From Bacteroidales bacterium (GTDB lineage Bacteria > Bacteroidota > Bacteroidia > Bacteroidales > UBA3663), in assembly GCA_024694125.1 (NCBI GenBank), contig JAILKE010000036.1:1-64000 (forward strand): DNA of 64,000 nt, written 5' to 3'. Below are positions 56,358-64,000 of the stretch, piece by piece. Both the position numbers and the translations under genes were made by a program. Under the pieces are notes generated by a model, which was not told the DNA's origin, made no database searches, and saw only the letters and a list, made by a program, of their open reading frames with translations. Positions within the stretch are counted from its first letter, which is position 1, and every line of letters begins with the position of its first letter.

Positions 56358-57964
56358 TCGATATTCATATAGCCGTCCGGACGGACGAGTGTTGCATCAT
56401 TTGGGTCATTAGGATTGAGGCCATTTTTCAGCTCCCATTCATCAGGGATGCCGTCGTGGTCAGAGTCTTTGTATGGTTTGCCCTTGTACTGAGGCAGACC
56501 GCCCACCTGCTGAGGGTGAGTGATGATGCCGAGCTTGTAGCTGTCTTCGGGCAGACGACGGCGCACATAGGGTGAGGTGAAAGGCTTGGCACCGCGTACA
56601 TACTGAGGCTGGTTGGTGCGTACGTTGCGGATGATGCGTTCATCGACGGCATCACGCACGGGCTTGGTGGCACCTACACCCTGCAGGACCAATTCGTAGG
56701 CTTCGGTAGCTGAGTAGATGGTGTCGATGTAGGGCATCGGGAGTGGTTCGTTGCTGCGCAGGGAGTCGATGATGACCTGCTTGTCGGTCAATCCGGGAGG
56801 TTGAACACCGCCGTCCCAGTTATCGGCCGTGACGCGCTCGTTGCCCTCAATGACGTTGCCTGCCACATAGGCAGTGCCGAAGTGTCCGGCGCTCTCCTTG
56901 CGGCGGCCTGATTCGGGCTTGATCACACGCCAGCGGATAGGGGCATCGGGGTCGATAGCCTTCTTCTTCACATTGTAGCCTGTCACAGGACCTGGCTTGT
57001 AGTAGTTGTTGATGATGTTGTAGAGCGAAGTATCGTCACCACCATCAACGCTGCGGTTCCACCAGTTGTACAGTACGTTGTTGACAAAGTTGAAATCGCC
57101 ATTCATCGCAATACTTGGGTTGCGGCTGATGTTGTTGGCAAAGAGATTGCGCGCAAAGAGGGAGTTGTGTCCGCCGATGCTGGCGCCGAAACCGTGGTTG
57201 TACAGGTCCAATCCCTCGGCAAAGATACAATCCTGGATCGTGATGTTGACCGTAGGCAGTTTCTCACCGTATCCGTTGGCCTGTCGTGCATAGACGTGAC
57301 GGTACATGGACATTACCTCGTCCAGGCCCCACGATGCCGAACAGTGGTCGTAGATGATGTTGCCGATACCATTGCCGCCGCAAGCATCATCGCGGAAGGC
57401 AACATCGGTCGAACCACGACGGAAACGCATGTAGCGGATGATGACGTCGTGCGTGTCGATGAGCAATGTCTGGCCCGTGATGACCACTCCGTCGCCAGGA
57501 GCTGTCTGTCCGTAGATGCTGATGTAGGGTGCCTTGACGTTGATGGGGCGTTCCAGGTGAATCTCTCCAGCTACGTTGAAGACGATGATTCTCGCACCGC
57601 CAGCCTCGCAGGCTTCACGCAGGGTGCCAGGTCCGCTGTCTGCCAATGATGTTACTACATAGACCTTGCCGCCGCGACCGCCAAAGCTGTATCGGCCACC
57701 GCCCTCTGCCCCAGGGAATGCAGGAATGTCAGCCTGCTTCAACATGTCGGGGCGGCCGCACCACGGCACGTAGGGTTTGCCATTGAGCATGTCGCTCATT
57801 ACGGTAGGCACGGCTTTCTGCCAGGCTACATCGTCGATAGAGTCCCACAGGGCTTGTTGTTGTGCTCCACGCGCCTTGGTAGAATCGGGTATGGTTGGGT
57901 ACTGTGCCCAAAGTGGCATAGCAGCCATAGCCATACAAAGGAATGTTGCGTATAATTTGTTCAT
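56336..57964 (-). CDS. PL1-family pectate lyase, secreted
   Basis: A 542-residue right-handed beta-helix lyase with a signal peptide ending WAQ (about 21). The family start GAEGGGRYSFGGRGGKVYVVTSLADSG, the IYGQTAPGDG turn and the IIYDHCSASWGLDEVMSMY calcium/substrate segment (about 210-228) indicate a PL1 pectate lyase. It would cut the homogalacturonan backbone by beta-elimination. The C-terminus has a DSDHDGIPDEWE calcium-binding thrombospondin type-3-like motif. It is upstream of and overlaps the GH143/GH142-like gene by 22 bp, and follows the TonB receptor by 129 bp. Confidence 0.9.
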   Translation of the reverse strand: MNKLYATFLCMAMAAMPLWAQYPTIPDSTKARGAQQQALWDSIDDVAWQKAVPTVMSDMLNGKPYVPWCGRPDMLKQADIPAFPGAEGGGRYSFGGRGGKVYVVTSLADSGPGTLREACEAGGARIIVFNVAGEIHLERPINVKAPYISIYGQTAPGDGVVITGQTLLIDTHDVIIRYMRFRRGSTDVAFRDDACGGNGIGNIIYDHCSASWGLDEVMSMYRHVYARQANGYGEKLPTVNITIQDCIFAEGLDLYNHGFGASIGGHNSLFARNLFANNISRNPSIAMNGDFNFVNNVLYNWWNRSVDGGDDTSLYNIINNYYKPGPVTGYNVKKKAIDPDAPIRWRVIKPESGRRKESAGHFGTAYVAGNVIEGNERVTADNWDGGVQPPGLTDKQVIIDSLRSNEPLPMPYIDTIYSATEAYELVLQGVGATKPVRDAVDERIIRNVRTNQPQYVRGAKPFTSPYVRRRLPEDSYKLGIITHPQQVGGLPQYKGKPYKDSDHDGIPDEWELKNGLNPNDPNDATLVRPDGYMNIEWYANSL

Positions 57965-58093
57965 AAAAAGAGAGAATTTAAGGGGTTTCTTGTCGTGAGA
58001 GAGGGTGGGGTGGAGGCGAACGGAATTGGTAATACCTATATAATACCTATATAGTATCCATTTCCGTTGCGGGAACAGTCCCCATCCAGGGGG

Positions 58094-60529
58094 TCAGAAT
58101 GTCACCGAGAGCGAGACATTGAGCATACGACCAGTGAGGTAATTGGGCACGGCATACTGGTAGTTATCGACCGCAGTGACCCAATAGTACGAATTGGTGT
58201 TGCGTATGTCGAGCAGGTTGAAGATTTCGACTCCTGCCGACATCTCCTTGACCTTGCGCCAATTCTTCTTGGCCATGAACTTGGTGTTCTGGGCATTCCA
58301 CACACGGGTGGCACCCAGATCGACGCGGCGATAGGCCGGTGTGCGGAACATACCTGCCTGGCGTCCGGCTACGGGGCTGAAACAGGGCAGACCGTCATTG
58401 AGCATACCGCGCAGGTGAACCTTGTACGAGTCATTGCCTGGCCAATAGTCGCTGAAGAATATACCCATGGAGTAGCGCTGTTCGGTGGGGCGCGATGTCT
58501 CCAGTCCGTCGTAATCCTCCTTGGCATGCATCAGCGATAGCGATATCCACGAGTCCGTACCAGGGACAAATTCTCCGTACAGACGCATGTCTATGCCCGT
58601 GTTGTAGGCAGTGCCGTTGTTGTAGCCGAGGTAGATTATCTGGACATTATCGACGGTGTAGGGGATATAGTTCGATATGTGCTTGTAGTAGGCCTCAGCC
58701 GTGAACTTCATCGGTCGGCCATAGGCCTGGAAGGTGTAGTCTCCGCCCAAGATGACCTGGTAGCAACGCTGGCTGCGTATCTGTTTGTTCATCTGCACCA
58801 TGGTATTGCCCGATGCATCGAGGTAGGTCTTGCGGTACTCCTTGTAGAACGGGGCCTGGAAGTACCATCCTGTCGCCAGTCGGAAGACGGTCTGACGTGT
58901 GGTATTGTTGAGCGCATCAGGGGTGTAGCGCAACGAGAGGCGGGGCGAGATGAGTGTCTCCTGGTTGAAGGACCAGTGGCTCTCTCGGACACCGGCTATC
59001 ACCACCCATCGGCCCTGCCACATGTCCCAGCCGAACTGGTCGGTCAGGTAGGTGCTGAATCGGGTCATCCTGTGGTCAAACGACGAGTGTTTGTTATAGA
59101 CCATCTGTACGGCATTGCCTGTGTGGGGCAGGGTGTAGCCTGCCGAGTCTCGGCGTTCCCATTCAGCGATGCGGTCATCGATGTGTTCCCATTGTATCCC
59201 GATGCCGTAACTCACCTTGTGGTGTCCCAGCTGCGACACCCCCTTGAGCGAGAGGGCAGCCACGGTGGCGTTCAGGTAGTTGCGGGCGTGCTGGTGATAG
59301 GCGCCTACGCCACGGCCGGCTTGAGTCTCGCCCACGGTGGCACCGTCCAGCCAGTACTCGCCGCTGATGTCGTATGTGACCTCCTCGTCGGTAGCGAAGG
59401 CCGATGCCATCAGGCTCAGCTGGGTACCCTTGATGCGGTTGCAGTGCAGGGTCAATGCTCCGAAGTAGGTGTCGAACTCATCCTGCTCGTGCCCGTCGAA
59501 ATAGACGGTGAAGTTGTGCACGTCATCGAGCGTACCGAACGACGTCTCGCGCGTCTCGGGCTTGAACCGATAGTCGTTGATGGCGATGTTGCCCAGCAGT
59601 TGCAGGTCCCATCCTTTGGTCAGCTCGTAGGTGAGCAGCGTCTGGTAGTCCATGAAACGGGGGTCGTACTCACCCTGCGTGTCCAGGCTCGACAGGATCG
59701 AGGCATTGCGCTTGTAGCGGACTCCGTGCAGTTGCGAGAACCGCTTGGTGCGTTGGCCCAATGCGACCGATGCACCCATCAGGCTCACCTGTGCCTGTGC
59801 ATCGAGACTGTCCGGTTGCCGATAGCTGATATCGAGCACGGACGACATCTTGTCACCATATTCGGCCGAGAATCCGCCGGTCGAGAAGTCCACTTCGCGT
59901 ACCATGGCGGGATTGATGAACGACAATCCCTCCTGCTGGCCGCTGGTGATGAGTTGGGGACGATATACCTCGATGCCGTTCACATAGACCAGGTTCTCGT
60001 CGAAACTGCCTCCGCGCACCGAGTATTGGCTCGACAGTTCGTTGTTCATCGTCACGCCCTGCATCGTGCCCAGCATATCCTCTACAGCATTGCCCGATGC
60101 CGATGGCATGTGCTTCAGGTGCTCGGTGCTGAGTTTCTCGGTGGTCGATGCCCGTTGCTGCGTGGCGGTCACCTCCACGTCGTTGATGTAGGCGGCGTTG
60201 GTGCGCAGTTGTATGTTCAGGGTCAATGTGGGGCGTTCTCCATTGGCGTTCTCGACGATGCGTCGGGTGTTGAGCACCTTCTCCACGCGCTTGAACCCAA
60301 TGCTGGTGAAAACCACTACCAGCGAGTCGCTCTCGGGCAGGTTCAGGCTGTATTCGCCCTTGAAGTTGGTGAGCGTGCCTATGCTGCCGCGCGACAGGCG
60401 CACGTGAGCCATCTCGAGCGGTTGACCCTGGTCATCGGTCACCCTGCCCGTCAGGTGCACACCCTGTGCTACGAGGCTTGCGGCCACGGAGCAGAACAGG
60501 AGTAGCAAGAGGCATATTCTTTTTTTCAC
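58094..60529 (-). CDS. TonB-dependent outer-membrane receptor (non-SusC type)
   Basis: An 811-residue receptor with a signal peptide (ending LVAQ), an N-terminal carboxypeptidase-regulatory-like domain (about 25-110, HLTGRVTDDQGQPLEMAHVRL), a plug (about 120-230, with SVRGGSFDENLVYVNGIEV) and a barrel ending LSVTF. It is shorter than SusC proteins (about 1000 residues) and has no SusD partner. It lies first on the strand that leads into the PL1 and glycosidase genes (129 bp to PL1), so it may import the released products or a metal. No consensus promoter is clear just upstream. Confidence 0.88.
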   Translation of the reverse strand: MKKRICLLLLLFCSVAASLVAQGVHLTGRVTDDQGQPLEMAHVRLSRGSIGTLTNFKGEYSLNLPESDSLVVVFTSIGFKRVEKVLNTRRIVENANGERPTLTLNIQLRTNAAYINDVEVTATQQRASTTEKLSTEHLKHMPSASGNAVEDMLGTMQGVTMNNELSSQYSVRGGSFDENLVYVNGIEVYRPQLITSGQQEGLSFINPAMVREVDFSTGGFSAEYGDKMSSVLDISYRQPDSLDAQAQVSLMGASVALGQRTKRFSQLHGVRYKRNASILSSLDTQGEYDPRFMDYQTLLTYELTKGWDLQLLGNIAINDYRFKPETRETSFGTLDDVHNFTVYFDGHEQDEFDTYFGALTLHCNRIKGTQLSLMASAFATDEEVTYDISGEYWLDGATVGETQAGRGVGAYHQHARNYLNATVAALSLKGVSQLGHHKVSYGIGIQWEHIDDRIAEWERRDSAGYTLPHTGNAVQMVYNKHSSFDHRMTRFSTYLTDQFGWDMWQGRWVVIAGVRESHWSFNQETLISPRLSLRYTPDALNNTTRQTVFRLATGWYFQAPFYKEYRKTYLDASGNTMVQMNKQIRSQRCYQVILGGDYTFQAYGRPMKFTAEAYYKHISNYIPYTVDNVQIIYLGYNNGTAYNTGIDMRLYGEFVPGTDSWISLSLMHAKEDYDGLETSRPTEQRYSMGIFFSDYWPGNDSYKVHLRGMLNDGLPCFSPVAGRQAGMFRTPAYRRVDLGATRVWNAQNTKFMAKKNWRKVKEMSAGVEIFNLLDIRNTNSYYWVTAVDNYQYAVPNYLTGRMLNVSLSVTF

Positions 60530-60628
60530 TGTATTTTTCTATTCGTATAGAATCTGTTGGGATGAGAGCAATCTGGGTGCAGTCTGGTCCTGCCTCGGGC
60601 AGGAGCGCGTCTGTACGTGTGTATTGTA

Positions 60629-60919
60629 TTAACGTATGACGACGCTTTTTATTATCTGCCGCCCCAACTTTTCGTTCAGCCTGTTGGCTATCATGGTGCG
60701 TCGCATCATCAGCTCGGTCTTGAGCGACGGCGACTTGAGATTGACGAAGAGATAGCCGTTCTGCAGGAAAATGCGGTCCGTGGCAGCTGCAATGTCAGCC
60801 CCCAGCGTCTCCTCCCATATCTTGGCGATACGGTCCGAAAAGACGACGTTGTCCAGTTGCGAGATCTTCAGGTATTCGCGCAGAATCTCGCTTATCGATT
60901 GTTCATTCCTTCTCTGCAT
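60629..60919 (-). CDS. DciA-like DUF721 protein
   Basis: A 96-residue small basic protein of the DUF721 family, which includes the helicase-loading protein DciA. KH-like segments IAKIWEETLG and NGYLFVNLKSPSLKTELMMRR are typical, ending IKSVVIR. The start overlaps recF by 17 bp, an arrangement often seen near recF. A role in DnaB loading is known for DciA in other phyla and is likely but not shown here. Confidence 0.85.
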   Translation of the reverse strand: MQRRNEQSISEILREYLKISQLDNVVFSDRIAKIWEETLGADIAAATDRIFLQNGYLFVNLKSPSLKTELMMRRTMIANRLNEKLGRQIIKSVVIR

Positions 60920-62003
60920 ATTCTCCCTCCTCTACGGTATAAAGTTTATACTCGCCCGAGACGTTTTCGATGATGCGGTCCAGATACTCGCGGTTGGTAT
61001 CGGTGATGAAGATCTGGCCGAACCTGTCGCTCGCCACCAGGCGGATGATCTGTTCCACGCGGCGGGAGTCGAGCCTGTCGAAGATGTCATCGAGCAACAA
61101 TATCGGGGTGGTCAATCCCTGGCGGCACAGGTAGTCGAACTGTGCCAGCTTCAGTCCCACCAGGTAGGTCTTGTTCTGTCCCTGGCTGCCCACCTGACGT
61201 ATCAGGTTGTCGCCCAGCTGCATGACCAGTTCGTCCTTGTGTATGCCGCGCGTGGTGTAGCCCAGGGCGAGGTCTCGCTGTCGGACCTCGTTGAGCAGGG
61301 GTAGGAGCGAGCCCCGTTCGAAGTGCGATGTGTACGATAGCCGTACCTGCTCGCTGTCCTGCGCTATCTGTTGGTAGAACTCCTGGAAGACCGGTTCGAA
61401 CTGCTCCGTGAACTGGCGCCTGGCCTCGAATATGCGTTGGCCATAGTAGTCCATCTGCTGTTCCCATACATCGTACAACGTGAGGTCCGTGCATGGCGGG
61501 TCCTGTTTCAGCAGGGAGTTGCGTTGCTGCAGGGCACTGTTGTAGCGGATGAGGGCGTCCAGGTAGGTCTTGTCGAACTGTGAGATGATCTGGTCCATCA
61601 GCCGGCGTCGCTCCTCGCTGCCACCCTGTATCAGCTCGCTGTCAGCCGGGGTGAGGGTCACCACGGGCAGCAGTCCGATGTGGTTCGAGAGGCGTTTGTA
61701 CTCTTTGCCGCCGCGCTTGAAGGACTTGCGTCCCTTGAGCGAGTATCCGCACTGTATGTCTTCGGGCTGCTCGTTCAGTTCGTAGCGGGCATTGAGCATG
61801 AAGAACTCCTCGCCATGCCGCACCACCTGTTTGTCGGTCAGCCCGCTCAGCGACTTGCAGAATGAGAGGTAGTAGATTGCATCGAGCAGATTGGTCTTGC
61901 CCATCCCGTTATTGCCTACCAGACAATTCACTCGTGGCGAAAACCTTATCTCAGCCTCGCGGATATTCTTATAGTTGACAATCGACAATTGTTCGAGTTT
62001 CAT
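60903..62003 (-). CDS. recF: DNA replication and repair protein RecF
   Basis: A 366-residue SMC-like ATPase that helps load RecA at gaps with RecOR. Walker A is GNNGMGKT at residues 30-37; the signature region (QGQNKTYLVGLKLAQF) and Walker B (LLLDDIFDRLD) are near the C-terminus. The ATG at 62003 is preferred. An upstream in-frame TTG at 62021 lies about at the predicted transcription start (box 62026-62034). Confidence 0.95.
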   Translation of the reverse strand: MKLEQLSIVNYKNIREAEIRFSPRVNCLVGNNGMGKTNLLDAIYYLSFCKSLSGLTDKQVVRHGEEFFMLNARYELNEQPEDIQCGYSLKGRKSFKRGGKEYKRLSNHIGLLPVVTLTPADSELIQGGSEERRRLMDQIISQFDKTYLDALIRYNSALQQRNSLLKQDPPCTDLTLYDVWEQQMDYYGQRIFEARRQFTEQFEPVFQEFYQQIAQDSEQVRLSYTSHFERGSLLPLLNEVRQRDLALGYTTRGIHKDELVMQLGDNLIRQVGSQGQNKTYLVGLKLAQFDYLCRQGLTTPILLLDDIFDRLDSRRVEQIIRLVASDRFGQIFITDTNREYLDRIIENVSGEYKLYTVEEGEYAEKE

Positions 62004-62025
62004 CTTTTCTTTGCAGTTCAACGTG

Positions 62026-62034
62026 GCAAATATA
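62026..62034 (-). promoter_or_regulatory. -7 box of recF
   Basis: TATATTTGC on the minus strand. With a start point about 7 bp downstream it leaves a leader of about 16 nt before ATG 62003. A clear -33 box is not seen. Confidence 0.55.
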
Positions 62035-62107
62035 GGTAAATTATATTATATTTTCGCGAAAAAATGCATTTTTTTGTAAAAAAACTTGGCTATTTCTACG
62101 GAAATAG

Positions 62108-62116
62108 TAATTTTGC
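62108..62116 (+). promoter_or_regulatory. -7 box of the TPR-lumazine synthase-like operon
   Basis: TAATTTTGC on the plus strand, with a TTGG 18 bp upstream (62086-62089). The leader is about 38 nt before the ATG at 62163. Confidence 0.6.
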
Positions 62117-62162
62117 ACCGCATTTTTAACACTTATACGAATATAAATCTTAAATAAATACA

Positions 62163-62813
62163 ATGGCAACAAATCAAAACCAGCAGCCAGAAGAGGCTCA
62201 GGTAAGCAAGACCGAACAGCTTGTAGCAAACAACACTAAGAACATTCTTGGTGTCGTAGCAGGTCTCATTCTTTTAGTAGTATGTGTTTTCGGCATTCGT
62301 GCATGCAATGCATCCGCTGATTCTGACGCCGCTCAGAGCGAAGCCCTGTACCAGGCTCAGTTCGACTTCGAGGCAGGCAACTACGCAGCAGCTCTTGAGA
62401 ACTTCCAGAGCGTCATCAATGAGTTCGGTTCTACCAAGTCTGGTAACCTCGCTAAGGCTTATGCTGGCCTCTGCCAGAAGAATCTCGGTGACTATGCTTC
62501 AGCTATCGAGTATCTCAAGGATTACTCAGGCGACGACAATATCCTCGCTCCTGCATTCCTCAGCGCCCTCGGTGACTGCTATGTAGATTGCGAGACTCCT
62601 GACTATGCAGCAGCTGCCAAGTCTTTCGAGAAGGCTGCTTCATTGGCTGCCAATGCACAGTTCTCTCCTCTCTATCTCTTCAAGGCTGGTTTGGCCTACG
62701 AGAAGAACAACGACAATGCTAAGGCTCTCAAGGCCTACGAGACCATCAAGGATAAATATGCTGATTCGGAGTTGGCTAACTCCATCGACAAGTATATTGT
62801 CCGCGTGAAGTAA
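62163..62813 (+). CDS. Membrane-anchored tetratricopeptide-repeat protein
   Basis: A 216-residue protein with a short cytoplasmic tail, one membrane segment (about 29-48, ILGVVAGLILLVVCVFGI) and a TPR-rich domain outside (about 60-205: YQAQFDFEAGNYAAALENFQ, LAKAYAGLCQKNLGDYASAIEYL, AFLSALGDCYV, LYLFKAGLAYEKNNDNAKALKAYE). It is similar to YfgM/BamD-type scaffolds and is regularly found before ribH in Bacteroidetes. It is probably a protein-protein scaffold at the membrane. 52 bp separate it from the next gene. Confidence 0.88.
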   Translation: MATNQNQQPEEAQVSKTEQLVANNTKNILGVVAGLILLVVCVFGIRACNASADSDAAQSEALYQAQFDFEAGNYAAALENFQSVINEFGSTKSGNLAKAYAGLCQKNLGDYASAIEYLKDYSGDDNILAPAFLSALGDCYVDCETPDYAAAAKSFEKAASLAANAQFSPLYLFKAGLAYEKNNDNAKALKAYETIKDKYADSELANSIDKYIVRVK

Positions 62814-62865
62814 CCCTCATCCAGTTGGGGCGTGGCTTCGCGAAGTCAAACTTAATTATATTCTT

Positions 62866-63339
62866 ATGAACCCTGATCCTGCGGCGGCGGCGGGCCCCGC
62901 GAATTTAACAGACGCCACTGTCGGAATAGTAGTTTCCGATTGGCACAGTGAATTGACAAGTGCAATGCTCGATGGTACCATACAATGCCTGCAGCGTTGC
63001 GGAGTAGAGCTCGATGACATCTTTGTGGCTCACGTACCTTCGGTATTGGAGTTACCCTTTGCGGCACGACAGATGTCTCTCACTCAGGAGCCTAAAGCGG
63101 TAGTGATGCTCGGCTGCAGTACCCTCGACGAGGATCCGCAGTACCAGATGGCAGTACACAGTATCGCTCACGCTACCACCGAACTCAACCTCCACAGTGA
63201 TATCCCTTGCTTGTGTGGGGTATTCTTCACCCAGTCTGTCGCCGAGGCCCAGTCATTGTGCACCTCTCAGCGTGGATCAGAAATAGCCGAAAAGGTTCAA
63301 AGCGTTGCCTCCATGATGGCAAATCTTGTCATCCGTTGA
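62866..63339 (+). CDS. Divergent lumazine synthase (RibH) homologue, active site lost
   Basis: A 157-residue protein with the lumazine synthase fold and the usual gene position after the TPR gene. Key positions are changed. The family GCVIQGETRHF segment reads GCSTLDEDPQY (residues 83-93), so the catalytic His is Gln92 and the Gly and Thr of the phosphate loop are Asp88 and Asp90. The VPGSFEL segment reads VPSVLEL. The AxxRAGG phosphate-binding Arg is replaced by Leu. The first aromatic (Trp in VSDWHSELT) remains. The frame is intact and full length. It is probably inactive for riboflavin synthesis, perhaps a structural capsid or ligand-binding protein. A true RibH may lie elsewhere. Confidence 0.75.
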   Translation: MNPDPAAAAGPANLTDATVGIVVSDWHSELTSAMLDGTIQCLQRCGVELDDIFVAHVPSVLELPFAARQMSLTQEPKAVVMLGCSTLDEDPQYQMAVHSIAHATTELNLHSDIPCLCGVFFTQSVAEAQSLCTSQRGSEIAEKVQSVASMMANLVIR

Positions 63340-63389
63340 CGGCACTTTTACATATCTTGGGCTGACCCCATAAGCGTTGGCCCATCATT

Positions 63390-63462
63390 GCGGTAGTGGC
63401 TCAGTTGGTAGAGCATTGGCTTCCCAAGCCGAGGGTCGCGGGTTCGAGTCCCGTCTACCGCT
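63390..63462 (+). tRNA. tRNA-Gly (anticodon CCC)
   Basis: Acceptor arms GCGGTAG and CTACCGC pair. D arm GCTC-AGTTGGTA-GAGC. Anticodon stem-loop TTGGC-TTCCCAA-GCCGA with anticodon CCC. T arm GCGGG-TTCGAGT-CCCGT. Discriminator base T; no encoded CCA. Confidence 0.97.
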
Positions 63463-63474
63463 CAAATATGTTAT

Positions 63475-63527
63475 AAACCATCAAGGGCGAAACTCAATTT
63501 GTAGAGTTTCGCCCTTGATGGTTTTTA
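63475..63527. terminator. Strong bidirectional terminator after tRNA-Gly
   Basis: A 21-bp perfect stem centred on ACCATCAAGGGCGAAACTC (63477-63495) and GAGTTTCGCCCTTGATGGT (63504-63522), with T-rich ends on both strands. It ends the tRNA transcript and the convergent thioesterase gene. Confidence 0.92.
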
Positions 63528-63567
63528 TATAAACTGAAAAACAAATAAGATACGTTCTGTAATTTGT

Positions 63568-64000
63568 TCAGTTGTTTGGAGTAATTCCGTCGTAGTTGTA
63601 TATAGCCTCACGCCAGTTGTTGGGGAAGGAGATAGAGCAACTTTTCTCCAGGTCGTACAGAACCATGACCGATGTGCAGCGGCTCTTGACCTCGTGCGTG
63701 TCTGTGCTCACTATTTCCTGCTCCAGTTGGAAGCTCTTGTTGCCCACGCGAGTGACGCGTGTCAGGGCCTCTACATGGCTGTCGGCCTTGACCTGAGCGA
63801 TGAACTCTGTCTCAATCTTGGCTGCTACGATAGCAATTTTGTTCCAATCGACGTTCTCGCAGACGTTGTCGAAGTAGTCTATCTTGGCTGTATCGTAGTA
63901 TTGGAAATAGATGGAGTTGTTGACGTGTCCGAACTTGTCAATGTCATTGAATCGGATCTGCAATGGCATTACATGGTGGAAGCGTTGTATGCTGTCTTCT
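63568..64000 (-). CDS. Acyl-CoA thioesterase, hotdog fold (5' end outside the window)
   Basis: At least 143 residues of a 4HBT-type thioesterase. The segment PLQIRFNDIDKFGHVNNSIYFQYYD carries the catalytic Asp and the GHVNN loop of the family. The frame stays open upstream of the ATG at 63969 (codons for EDSIQRFHHV) to the window edge, and the FHHVMPLQIRF context matches the family interior, so the true start is probably beyond 64000. It hydrolyses acyl thioesters; the chain preference is unknown. Confidence 0.85.
   Translation of the reverse strand, partial: EDSIQRFHHVMPLQIRFNDIDKFGHVNNSIYFQYYDTAKIDYFDNVCENVDWNKIAIVAAKIETEFIAQVKADSHVEALTRVTRVGNKSFQLEQEIVSTDTHEVKSRCTSVMVLYDLEKSCSISFPNNWREAIYNYDGITPNN

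Noticed and set aside
62866-63339. Pseudogene call for the lumazine synthase homologue
   Set aside because: The frame is intact and full length, in its normal gene context. Changed residues alone do not show decay.

Overview
The window comes from a chromosome of the order Bacteroidales (Bacteroidetes), probably Prevotella-like; the family is an inference. The evidence is two SusC/SusD operons with paired surface lipoproteins, Bacteroidetes-only families (DUF5606, DUF5683, DUF3078, DUF4302, BACON), no Shine-Dalgarno sites, and promoters of the Bacteroidetes type (TTTG or ATTG, 20 bp, TAnnTTTGC). No phage, integrase, transposase gene, rRNA or CRISPR array is visible.

Layout. 1-340 is a 17-bp minisatellite. 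430-4751 is a three-gene envelope operon: an RND/MMPL exporter, a LolA-like periplasmic protein and an outer-membrane barrel. 5483-11177 is SusCD operon 1. 11362-19135 is a complete thiamine operon, thiS-thiE-thiG-thiC-thiF-thiH-tenI-thiD, behind a promoter, a TPP riboswitch and a terminator. 20334-28840 is SusCD operon 2, with a zinc metallohydrolase lipoprotein, a DUF4302 lipoprotein and a BACON lipoprotein. 29078-35309 (minus) holds rel, a lytic transglycosylase, DUF5683, parB and parA. 35512-40261 (plus) holds surE, lpxB, DUF5606 and a secreted C1 peptidase. 40383-41420 (minus) holds a 57-residue winged-helix protein, a PNPOx-like protein and a bacterioferritin-like protein, divergent from an AraC regulator. 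43332-45659 holds two paralogous secreted proteins separated by a 1.4-kb repeat island. 45910-48648 (minus) holds a phosphoesterase and DUF3078. 48873-60529 (minus) is a pectin cluster: TonB-dependent receptor, PL1 lyase, a GH143/GH142-like two-domain enzyme, and a GH78 rhamnosidase fused to a sialidase-fold domain. 60629-62003 (minus) is dciA-like and recF. 62163-63339 (plus) is a TPR protein and a divergent lumazine synthase homologue, followed by tRNA-Gly(CCC) and a truncated thioesterase gene at the right edge.

How genes work together. The thiamine operon supplies both branches (thiazole from ThiS/F/G/H, pyrimidine from ThiC/D) and their coupling (ThiE). The pectin cluster reads best as a small rhamnogalacturonan-II unit: PL1 for the backbone, the GH143/GH142-like protein for side chain D (Ara-Dha), and the GH78-sialidase fusion for side chain C (Rha-Kdo). 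The chain C assignment is an inference, and it is the most testable new idea here.

The other striking signal is between genes. Short oligonucleotide words are reused in many intergenic regions with a fixed direction. AATTGATAATTG-type words follow stop codons in sense orientation. Pyrimidine-rich words (TGTCACTTCC, CTTTGTACTT) sit just upstream of start codons, also in sense orientation, on both strands. The lumazine synthase homologue at 62866 keeps an open frame but lacks the catalytic His and phosphate-binding residues.
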